Positions 11,601-23,600 of a stretch of 64,000 bases of DNA are shown one piece after another. Source of the stretch: Haliotis asinina (taxonomy: Eukaryota; Mollusca; Gastropoda; Lepetellida; Haliotidae); contig NC_090295.1 in assembly GCF_037392515.1 (NCBI RefSeq), positions 16,449,001-16,513,000 on the forward strand, in the 5' to 3' direction. Numbering within the stretch: the first letter of the stretch is position 1; the number at the start of each line of letters is the position of its first letter. The position numbers were made by a program, and so were the translations under genes. The notes beneath the pieces are model-generated. The model did no database searches and was not told the DNA's origin. It saw nothing but the letters and a program-made list of their open reading frames with translations.

Positions 11601-14600
11601 TGCTTGAAACATGTCCGCCTAAACGTTTCAAACACGTCGGCTAACAGCAGTACATCTGTCCTCAAGTACAGGTCGTGATAATCACCCAGGTTCTTACAAC
11701 CCAGTTTATTCCATACGTTAGTCGCGTGCGAGTAATCATCTCGTGAGACGGACGCCTCATTCAGCTTGCTATAAAAGCAGTCAATAGGGGGTAGTCTGGT
11801 CTCGGTGAACTTAGCCCAACTATCCATGTACTCATAGGGGTACACACCCTTCCTCATAAGCAGGGGTCTAGTCTCGGCGTCTGTGTATCGATCGGTGATA
11901 GGGAAGGTATTGTTGGCCTTGACCAGACTGTCGAGTGACGACAGGAGGAACTGAAACGAGTCAATGAACCTAAGTCCGTTTAAGCTGAAGGAGATGTATC
12001 TCTCCATGTTGTTGGGGATGCACGTTATATTACCATCGATTTTCGCGATGGCCTGCATGATCAAGTGTGAGTCGTACCCTCTCAAGTTGTGAAAGACAAC
12101 GGGGATGTTTATTGTCTTAGGGTTGATTTTAAGCTTGAGGTTGCACGCGTTGTGAGCGGCGCCTCTATACTTACCAGTTATGTGACAGTGATCTCTCACC
12201 GAATCACCGTTAAGTGGTGATTCACACACGTGACAGTTAGTGCTACTAGCGTGGGCTAGCCTGTCGACTCGGGTCAGACGCATGGGAGCGATTTTATACA
12301 ATGCATTCCTAATAATTTTTTCTTCCTCCTGCAAACACTTTAGAAACCTTTCAGCCGCGTCAGGCCCCCTATACACTACCGGAGCTTTCGTTTCCCCGTC
12401 ACAACGGACGACAATGTATCCAAACGAACAGGCTTTATGCTCTTGTGTTTTGTGGGTGATGGGAGCCTCGCCGGCGGCACCACTGGGGGTATCCCCCACA
12501 ACTAAGGCTTCGAAATCGGCATATATAATATAAGGCACAGACATTTGGTTCTTGTGGTTACTGAATTTTAGGATATTGTCACCTTCCTTAGGCATGTCGA
12601 CTCGTATGGCCGTCTGCCCCACACCTTGACAATCATCCCGGTGGGATTCTAATAAATCAGCCCGGGTGAAGCCATGTAGGCATCGTACACAAAAGTGTTT
12701 TTCCCCATCGTGTTTCGACTGGTCGTGCAACAACCGGCTGAGATGTTTTATCCACGTGTAGTGATACTTTTCACCTCGTTGGATCATGAATATATTGATA
12801 ACTTGGCGATCCTTCACCGGGCTGACCCTGTGTACTATTGTTGTGTTACCTTCGTGCCCAAAGACATTTATAGCCAGATTATTCTGTTTTTCTACTTTAG
12901 TGATCTGGGATATGGGGGTGGGTTCATCTATACCATCCCAGTTGAGCCCATCGTCTTGGGGATAGCTAGAAAGCCTATCTGAATGAGTGCCAGCTGGAAA
13001 TAAGGCTGACCTGATAGCTAACCTCAGGCAATCGTTTCCTCTATTCTTAACGTTTACTATGGCATGTTTATTCCTATAGTAGGGAGGCAAGGCTAGGTAT
13101 GACCCGCCTCTGAACGGCACGTAGTTAGCTATGTCTAGATAGACATTATCGATTTTATCTACAGCCCACCCGGACCCCAAGTGTGTGTAGCGTTCTAGGT
13201 ATTCTCGTATCTGCTGAAAACTGGTATCGATTGATGTATCAATGGTCTCTGTATGTGTGGCGACCTCTTGTTGACCTCGGAAGTAAGGCTGAACATACTC
13301 AGTGGTACTCCCAACCTGCTTATCGAGCGACATTTTCACTGTGATCTGAAACTTGATACTTCCTAGGTTATTTAGTTCCTGGTTGACCTTATCAGCTATC
13401 AGAGGCTTGATATCTGTAATGTCTATGTTTCTATCAACGTGCATGCGCCAACCTCTCAAATAGTTGCCTACAGCGCGCTCAGTGCGCACGAACTGTAGGT
13501 CAATAGCTCTATTCTGTCGTAATAATTCTATAAGCTGTGGTTTTCTCATACGGGAATACCCGCCTAAACCCAAATCCTGTGCCTCGGCTTTCAGTTGTTT
13601 TACAGTGGGAGGTTTTGCTACGGGGGCATGTGATAACAATGCGGTTAACCCGGCTCTCCCCAGGTTTGAATAACCCGTGTATCCAAGCTGTTTTGCTTGA
13701 GCTTTTAATTGTTTTACTGTAGGAGGGGCTTCTAAACCTAGTAATCTCAACAATGCTGACTTCCGCATTCTAGAATACCCGATCACACCTCTCTGTTTTG
13801 CGACCCGCTTGAGCTCGCTTACAGTAGACATCGTGTTTACACCTAAGAGAACCAATGTCTAATTGGTTCACAGTAAGGGGAGGTAACCCTTTCACACACG
13901 GGAGTCTATCTTGAGCAGTCGCCTACGTTCTTTTATGTAGCCTTTTTTATTCTTGTAGATGAGTTGATGTCTGACTACGTTCGCTCCGTGAGCTTTACAT
14001 AGACAGTAGTGTCCTTTAACCCCGATACCACACACAGAACACGTGTAGTTAGGACTTCCCATATGGAAACAACAGAACCCCTGATTTCTGCATTTCCTAC
14101 CACAGGCCTCGGTCTTCCCCATAAGTATATATTCGCATCGGTATGGAGCGGGTCTCATGTTTACTTATATAGGTATTTTAATTTAATTGCTTCGCAACCA
14201 ATGCAGTAGCTGCTATACCCAACACTATGAAGCCCAGTTCACGATTCATTTGTCCCTTGGATGGTGTGTAGTACTGAGCGAGTGTGGGTTTATTTAGCGG
14301 TTCCAATTGTTTACCAGTTAGTAGGTAGTATTCTTTCATTGCTTCATCGACATCGTTGAATGTTTTAATGGCATGGTTTTCACGCTTGAGTTGTTCGTTA
14401 ATAAAATCGATCCTCTGGAGGCGTTTTCCTTTCTTCCTGTATTTCAGCCGCGTGATCATCTCGTAGTTTCGAGAAGAGGAAATTACTCCCGGAAAATGCC
14501 AGGGCATTCACTAACGCCCCACCGACCATCATAGCTATCGTGGCCATCCCTATATTTATTTCATTATATTATCAGGTATTATTCCTTGTTTTACTAGGAT

Positions 14601-17600
14601 GTCTTTTGTGGCCATAGCCATACCAAGGTTCATTATGAGCATACCCATATCCTGCAGGTTGAAATCTAGCTTGATAGTTGGTTGTTTAAGCACCATTTTA
14701 GTCAACCGAGCGTACCCTACGGCTAGACTGGCGACCACTGTGGCGTGGTATGCGTCGTTGACGAACGTTTTCCCCTCAGACATTATGTATATGATATAAA
14801 ATATTAAAATTATAACATGATATGCGGGTCTACCGTGGGGGGCTCACTGTTGGGTGGTGGCTCACTGTGGGAGGGTACCCCCACGTATAACCATGTTATA
14901 ACCACGGCAGCAGTTACGCCTACAGCCAACAACAGTCGGGTTGGGTTGGTCACTTTATGTTGGTTACACCACCGTTTTTTACCGGCAGCTACTCTCTTAG
15001 GATTCTTCTGCCTGGTTACTGTTTGTGAAGGGGTCACTGTGGGGGGTATCACCTCGGGAGGGGTTTCCCTCACTGGTTCCTGTGTCACCTCGGGAGCAGC
15101 ATCCATCTATACTATTATTATTATTTTTTCTCTCAAATTGACAATGTTTTGCCGTGATAATCGCCGCCGTCACTGGAGCCAACAACATACCATATTTGTG
15201 GTACAGCCCGCAGCTGATAGAGCTCACGGCGTGTTCGATAAAAGGGTCTTTCTCGAGGTCCTCCCACAGGTAAAGTCGACGCTCTGGTGGAATGGGAAGG
15301 AAGTGTGATACAATACCGGTGTATATCTGGGTCATAGCCGATCCTTTTGTCTTTGTCATTTCTGCTCCGAGCCGGGACTCGTATCTAGCGTACAGCTTAT
15401 CGATTTCTTCGGCTGACATTTTGTGAATTTTATCCGGGGTGTAGTCTCCAAAGTAATGTTTGGCTTTGCCGCCAACAGCCAACGCCACCAGTTTCTCTCT
15501 CTTATCATCAGTGGGGCCTGCCGGCGGCGTGGGGGAGACCCCCAACTGTTCGAGCAATTCCTCACACTCCATCTTATAATATAACAAGTAAGATTTAGTT
15601 TTAACTATATAATACCCGATGCAGACAAAACACAGAGAAATGAAGGTTAAGTTGCACACGACAAATACTTCAAATATCATAGCTATATGCTTAGCATTAG
15701 CTTAGCTTTGCTTAGCTTTGCTTAGCTTTGCTTAGCTTTGCTTAGCATACTATATATGCTACTGGTTGGTCGGTCTTGAGCACGAGCTTAGCGTGTTTAG
15801 TTTCAGCGAGCTGTTTCTTCACCCGTTCCCGTTCTAATTTGCTCATCACATCGTTCTCTCTCAAACACTCCTCGAACGAATCCCTGTCCTTGCAGTGAAA
15901 TAAGGCCACCCATCGCGTCTGCTCCCTGAGGTCTTTCAACACCGAGTTGAACTTCTGCGTTAGCACCCAGACGCTGTGATTTGCATGCCGGCCGGAGAAG
16001 GCCAGGTACGATAGCATGTCTCTCTTTTTTGTTATCTCGCGATTAGCGCTGCAGTCGTCCAGTATAAACAGCGTCGGTTCCCCTTTAAATTTCTCGTGAA
16101 GAGCTTTCAACCAGTCCTGCAGGCGTGTTCCAGGGTCGATTTTGTGTACGTCCGGGTCCGTCATCACCCAAGGTCGCGCGTACGTTTTATTCATGCTCAG
16201 AGTAGGGCACATGATAACGATGTTATCGAACACATCCTTGTAGTAACCCTCCAACATATCCAACACGAAAACGGTCTTCCCACAGCCAGTCTGCCCGCAC
16301 ACTATGGCGCAGTGTGGGTCAGTGGGTAGTTGTGGGTACCCCCGGGGGGTGTGGGGCAGTGGGGACTGTTTATTGTTGGGGGGTGTGGGGGAGTACCCCC
16401 CATCAGTAGATGGCTTGCACGAATCTCCCATTGTCTATATTAAGTTGCGCGTCCATAATAACGTACAGATATAATTTCAACTTACCAGCGGGTTGAGCCT
16501 TCTTAGTAATCTGGATGGTTATCCCTTCGCTGCCGTTATCTATACGGCGCCCGCTACCGTGCAGTTTATCATCATCCGTGGATCGCATGTCCAACCATAG
16601 GGCGTACTTGGTGGTCAGGTATTCACCGATCTGCACGGAGCCGAGGTCCAGGTCCTTTGTTATGTAATCCCCCACTGGTAGCTTTTTTATCTCATCCCAC
16701 TGCTGGTGTGGTCTCATACCATGACTGAACAGCTGGTTGGGCACGCCCTCGATGGTCACTTCCACCTTTTCAATCTCGGGGTTGAAAAACTTCTCGCTGT
16801 CCCTCCGGAATGGATCGTAATACTCCACGGGGACAACCAGGATACCTTTCATCGATCGCGCCGGCACGTTCAGGTTGATATTCCACACAGTGTCGCTCTT
16901 ATCTCGCACGACTGATCTATGCCTCAGTACGCGATCGTACAGGATAGCCATCTTCCCAGAGTACTGGCTTCGAACCTGCCTGGCCAGCTCCGGGCTAGTG
17001 ACCATGTCGAACTCCAGAGAGATGTTGTCTATGGCATAACTGGCCTCATCACCGTTTGGCGTACGCACTACTTTGCTATAGTCATTAAACGTGAGCTCGT
17101 ATTCGAGCCTATCACCCAGCGCGGCCTGGTAAAACGGCGCGTGTCCCGTGAGCAACTCGAAGTCGAGCGGCACGCAGAATCGATTCCCGTATGCTCGAGC
17201 GATGGCCTTCTCACCGTCCGATAGCTTGTCTTGCTGGTCTTGCGTGAAGACATACCCTATGCGCGCCCGGGTTGATTTGCTGATACCCTGGTACACATCA
17301 TTGACTCGTTCTCCCTCGCTTTTCCAGAGATCCTTGTAGCAGTGAAACACGTCGCTGTCGTCGATACTCAGCACCTCGTTACCGCTGATCTTGACGGTCG
17401 TTTTCTTGATGATAGCTCGACCCACGTTCCGCACTAGCTCGCGTTTGTCGTTGTCGGAGGTCAACGTGATATTGAACGCCAGTCGAACAGTGCCTGGTAC
17501 AATGAGGTCATTCTCACCAAGGTTTGGAAATCTAACCAGCAGAGTTTGATTCTGGTCTATCTTGCTGGGATTGTTGGTGATGGTCACCGACTGTCGCACG

Positions 17601-20600
17601 GCTCTGGCTCCTAATGGCTCTCTCAATCTTCTGAAAGGATCTAATTTTCTGCCGTACATTGTTATATAAAAGAAATATATTTTTAATACTAATGGATGAA
17701 GACATAGATATGACGGAGATGCCGGGCGCTAGTGCCCAGGCATTCGATGATGAGCAGGAGACCTCATTTACTAGTTCACCATTGAACCAAGAACTCTTGG
17801 AAACAACGGTAAATGATTATTACGAAAGTTTAAGAAGAGATAAAAACTACGTTGAACCACAGGGTCGATACCATAAGAATTTTTTTATTGATACAAAGGG
17901 TGTTCTACGCCTTAAGTCTGACCCAGGGGTTGACCTCTTTAACAAGAGCAATAAAAAACCACTGGCCTTGTCAACTCTAGCCAGCCGCCATGGTGTCGAA
18001 TTTATCCGTAAAAATCTAAACACGAATGATTACGGTGGTGCAATACCTAAGGCCGTTGTTGAAGATCTGCAAGCTACCAGATCCCACCTCACCATTAGAG
18101 ATGAAATGACACCACAGCGTGCTACAGAAGCCTCGGACAGCATAGAAAAACTGTTGAGCACCTACTGGGACAAACCGTTACCGGGGTTTGACTTTCCGGT
18201 AAGGGAACTGCGCGGCTTAGACGAAGCCGTGAAACGCGTGCGTGGAGAACTCGTGAACAACATGGGGAAACTGAACGAAATCGACGAGCACATCGCTAGG
18301 GAAAAAACCAAACTCAACGAAACTGAAAACCATGATATGAAGCGCCGTATCAATGAACGACTACGCGATTTAGAAGACGAGAGACGTACACGATTGGAAT
18401 CCGCTTCCTCGAATCGTGAACAGCTTCGATCCCAGATCAGTCGTATTCGGGAAACAATCGATAGAATACTGAACGAGGATACAACTTTAGCCAACAGGAT
18501 TCGGATATTGTTCCGGGAGCAAGGGATCACCATCGCCAGCATTCTGACTGCATTGGGTTTCATCATATCAACCCTGGTGGTGTCACTGGTGGGGGGAACC
18601 CCCACACCTGGCGGCAGGGGAACTCCCACTCCCACAGGCGGTGGTGTTAAAGACTGGATAAAAAAACTCGGGGAAGGCCTAGCTAAACTGGCTGGTAAAG
18701 CCGCCGAAGCCCTTCCCGGCATCCTGGGTAGCATCGTCTCGTGGTTGTTGAGCGCTCTGTCTAAAACTGCCATGTGGCTCAGTCAAAACCTGTGGGCAGC
18801 CATCGTCGCCGTGGCGGGTCTGGTGTACGTAGCGGCTAAGAAATCTTTAACCAAATAAGTCCCAAAGTTACCCCACCAACCACCAGGGCCGTTTTATTAT
18901 CAATATGCTGCTGATAGGGGGGTACCCCCACATACATATGGGGGTGTGTGGGGGGCACATGAACTTCAGACTCCGGGGGTGGCGCCACTATACCCTTTTC
19001 ATGTGGTGGGATGTGTGGGATATAGGGGGTGTTAATATCGGGGTTGATACCCAACTTTTGGTCCGCCGTGGCTATGACTATTTTGTTGTTATAACCCACC
19101 ACTTTTTTTATTCTCAGTTGCATATCACTCGGAGCCATGTACAACCCCACGCCGAACACGTAATTGACTTTCGATCTGGCGTATTCTAACACGTTTTGGT
19201 AACGGTCGATGGCCCTCGGGAGATCAACTGGAGAATTGATAGCATCATCAACGTTGGAAACGAACTGTTTCTGAGCGTCGTAAGCAGTTCCCTTACCGAG
19301 GATGTTGGAACGCGTCATCGACTGCGCACCCAACAGCGCCCACACGTACGTTCGAATCGAGTCGTTCAAGCGTATTGTACCAGCACGAGTGAATTCTTTC
19401 GATGTTTTTGAGATCATTTTAGTCCAGGCTGTGGCTGCATCAGGATTGGTTTGCTTTATACAGCTGACATGGATCTTTTCATTCGTTGTGGGGCCTGTAA
19501 ATGTATGTCGGTTTGGGTTGTATGAACCATCTTTAGAACCGGCATAATATGTTCCGGACCTGTAGAAGTACACGAGAACTATACCGAGACCATGGTTCAC
19601 ACCAGGAAGGCGAAAGTCTTTATTCGTTGGAATCTCAAACTCCCCACAAATACGTTCATAAGCGCGTCTATCATAGGGGTTATTCGTCATACTCCACGCT
19701 TTATCTTGGGGAAGAGGAGCACTTATTTCCTTCAATATTCGTCTCGTTTGATAATAAATATGAAACAAAATAACCGCCTTACTCAGTTCGTCTATACCGT
19801 AGTCTGGTGTCACACCCGACCCTGTCGTCGCACACCACACAGCAAAGTTGAGTTGGTTCTGCCAAAACTGCATTGGGTTTTGATTCCAGTTTACCACCGC
19901 CTGCGCGTTATTAACGGACACGACATATTTTTCAAAGATATTAATAAAGGTTGTTTTAAACCCCGTACCATCTGCATTCACCACGATTTTCAAGTGTGCT
20001 AAATCCATATTATAATATATAATTCATATATTATAATATGTACATAACACTTCCAGGAATAACGAGCGGTGAGGCCGTTCAGCTGACGCACGCGATCGAT
20101 AACACGTCAGGTCAACTCGAAGTCGCACTCTGCGATATCACCTACCTACCGCAATGGACTAACATCAACGCCAGCAACAATAAGCTGTTCGTCAGTGGAA
20201 CTCGCAGCCAGATAACTGACGGCTACTACAGCGTGTGCTCTCTAAACGACGAGGTCTTCAAACCCCTGGGAGCCGAACTCAAGATGAACGACTCAAACGG
20301 TACAGTGGTGTTAATCAACAACGGAAGAAACCCCTTGAGGCTCGGCCGACCATTAGCGAGGATACTCGGTATGTCTCCTGACGAGATAAAACCAACAACA
20401 ACCGTCACAGGCACGAAGTTACCCGACCTAGTACCGTACCGAGAGCTGTACATTCATCTCGATCAGGTGAGCACAACGTATAACATTCAAGGAGGTCACC
20501 CTTCCACTATACTGAGAGCAGTGCCGGTGAAAACTGAGAAATACAACGACGGTAGAACCTAGTCGTTTTCACCACGGCAGTATAAGAGATTAACCCAGGG

Positions 20601-23600
20601 CAACATACCTGAGCTGACAATATCGGTGTTAGATATAAATCATAATCCTGTAAATATAGGATACCTCAGCTTAACGCTTCATGTAAAATGACCAGCGCAC
20701 AAGGGCCCGGAGTTAAAAAATGCGTCAATATCGGGATCTCCGACCTTGGAGACACGCGCGGTTTCGACGCTCCCGGAGTAGATGGTACATCGTACGCCTT
20801 GCATCTGAAAAACAACATTTACAAACGCGTTGAAATCCCCTCCGGTGGAGCCCTAAGTGATATGATAGATACCACAAGAGCAACAGTCAACACTAAGTAC
20901 GCCCTTGTCAACACCGGTGATAATAATTGGATAATATACCCATCGTTCGGTGGTAAACTGTTCGACTTAGACGATGTTGAGAGCACTACCGTCGCCCGAA
21001 ACAAACCATATATGCTCGTCTTCACCGAAGATGACAAGTGGGTGTTGTTACCCGATAACGACTGGTTTCTCAATATTAGACTCGTCTCCCCTTACGTGTT
21101 TACTGATAACAAAGACAACCACCTAAACAAAGTCGTGAACAATGGAACCCTGCTCGTGGCTTATGTCCCAACTCAGAGACGTAGCGTAGTCGTCAGCCCA
21201 GTCAACACTATGGCAGCCCACATGCTATCGAGTAAACCAGCCATACAAAACGTGAAATTGCAGTTGGTGTCTGAATTCGAAGGTGTGGTCACTATACTAG
21301 AGGATCTACCGGCAAACTCAACACTGATCATCAAAGTCTACCTAGGGGAACCATCGGGGAATGATGTCGAGATCGTGAAGGGGATCAAACTCGGGTGGGT
21401 GAAACGACACCAGTATCAAGTTTGTAACGTTTACGTGCGGGTGGGTGTCGGCTCCAACACCAGTCTGCAGGGGGTCAACGTGATCGTGGAAAACAAGATA
21501 TCACTAATCAATATCTTCCTGCCTGACAACATACACTTCATGGGTATGAAGTTCACCCCTGAATTATTATCAGAAAACCAGTTGGAAATTATATCATAAT
21601 AGTATAATAATGACCAGTCATCGTCCCAACACTACGCTTAACGACCTAGGAGATACGGAGGGATTCGATCAGCCTGGTGAGGAAGATGAATTATACATCC
21701 TGCACTTCAAGGACAACGTGTACAGACGGGTGTCGTTATCAGATTTAAAAGAGCCTAAATGGCTGATCAACTTAACAATCGCCTCACCTTATATCACATT
21801 AAAAGAAGAAAAGTGGGGGTACATCTCTAAGATTAGGAATAACGGTATCTGGCCCGGGGATTTCATTACGGAGAATAAAGCAACAGTCTCGATAGATTCT
21901 CGTATTGGAGAAAAAAGTGGGTTAAGTTCTGACACAGAAAGTAAATTAACATTTAGCAGTAAGTTTTTTTTACCCAAGGAGCATCTTGATCAAATAAACT
22001 ACCTCTACACAATCATCATAGAAGTCGTCTTTACGTATTTTAACCAGGAAAACTCCTCGAAAGGACGCCAAATTTTACCCGGGTTGACAATACACTGGTA
22101 TAACGAACACGCAGGTCAATATTGCCGTATTGTTATACAACGGGATAACCCGGGGGGTCCTATAAACCGCTTAATAAGCCTCCCTGGGGTTTTTATTACA
22201 ACAGAAAAGTCTATTGGCCTCTCACCTATTATCATTAATTATGATCTATCCCTTGTAGGCTTCAAATTCATTCGTGAAATATTAACTGAAACCCAATTAA
22301 AATATTTTTCAAAATATATATTATAGATGGGTCTGTACCCAGTCGTAGAGGAAGTAGCGAAGACGCTGGAAACCGTAGATGGGTTCCGCTTGAGGCAGTT
22401 ATGTGATGTGAAACGTCAACTAGAACAAGACCGTGACACGCGGAAAGCACTATGTAAAAAATATAATAGAGCTTTCAATATCGTGGACGGGGCTGACACT
22501 ACCCTTATGGCAACCAGCATGGGACTAGGGGCGGCAGGCGTTGGGTTGTTAGCTACCATCGTGGCCGCACCTATAGTGCTAGGTATTGAAATAACAGCTG
22601 GGGTGGCAGGGTTGGCAGGGTTGGCGCTGAAGTTAGTATCACGCAGACTTAATCGTAAGGCATTGAAACATGACGAGATCAGGGTTCTGGCCGAAGCAAA
22701 GCTGAACACAGTGAGTGAGCGAATTTCCACGGCACTCTCTGATAGTAAGATCTCAGAAGAGGAGTTTCGTTCAATCCTCTCTGAACTAAAAAAATATAAC
22801 GGAATGAAACAAGATATTCGATCCAAGTCTCGTAAGTCTGCTATCAGCGAGGACGAGAAAAAAAAGTACATAGAACAGGGGATACAAAAAGCCCAACAAG
22901 CCTTTATTATGAACACCAAAGAGATCGTAGGCGGTTCACGTTAAACTGTTTCATCGATATAAACATGACATAGGGGAACACGAGGGCGATAGCCGTAAGC
23001 GAGCCACCGATCCTATATGGTCAGTCAAAACTTACAACATAGATAAAGTGGATATGAAAGCCGACGAACCTAACTTATACTACTTGAGGGGTGGGCCGGG
23101 TAGGGGGTTTGTAAGAGAAGAATTATTGATCGTACCGTACGGCACAGTGTTACCTCCAACCAATACACGGTAATAGGCACGCCAACCTTTTTGTAGTAGG
23201 GGTAATAGTAGCAAGAGCTAAGGGCCCAACCAAAGCCTTATTTTGTAAATAAGGCCTTGTAGAGACATTTCTTGAAAGTGGTCCAGAACTGTCATTCCCT
23301 ATACTACTCATTGCATGTGAAATGCAAGATGGTGTAGGATGATCAATTGGACTCCAATTAGTTCTAAGGACCTGAATATTCAGTTTGCTCTTTCACTCAC
23401 TTCAGCATTTCTTCCCATGCAAAAGAGAATCATGTTTTGTTCGAAGATGACAAAACAATGGTGACATTTCGGTATGGATTCTTATACTGATCTCAAGCAT
23501 ACAGTATAAAAATCTATATCAAAATGTCACCATTCTCAAAATAGAGAAGTTGATCATCCACAAACTTCTGTCCTCTCTATAAGAACAACTTCTGGTATGC

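Larger units (their letters stand above)
9046..23308. mobile_element. Polinton/Maverick element, 14.26 kb
   Basis: A self-synthesising DNA transposon of the Polinton/Maverick class, recognised by four signs together: an integrase, a protein-primed family-B DNA polymerase, an A32/FtsK-like packaging ATPase, and long inverted ends with a short target duplication. Minus-strand genes run from a capsid-like gene (start at 17659) down to the integrase at the left end. The right third carries unrecognised genes on both strands. It lies in the last intron of the host CDF gene. The integrase, polymerase and capsid-like genes have the same orientation as that gene. Its ends differ by about 2%. It looks whole or nearly so, with perhaps one suspected break, and I infer a fairly recent insertion. 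I could not identify a maturation protease. Confidence 0.93.

Noticed and set aside
15690-15746. CRISPR or attachment-site array in the Polinton
   Set aside because: The 10-bp units are directly adjacent, with no spacers. Slippage or an iteron set explains them better.
22973-23161. A second integrase gene at the right end of the Polinton
   Set aside because: It is only the coding tail carried in the right inverted repeat; no catalytic core accompanies it.
9046-23308. Free-living virus contig or bacterial contamination
   Set aside because: The element has inverted ends and a target duplication. It lies inside an intron whose flanking exons join in phase, so it is an integrated element of the host genome.
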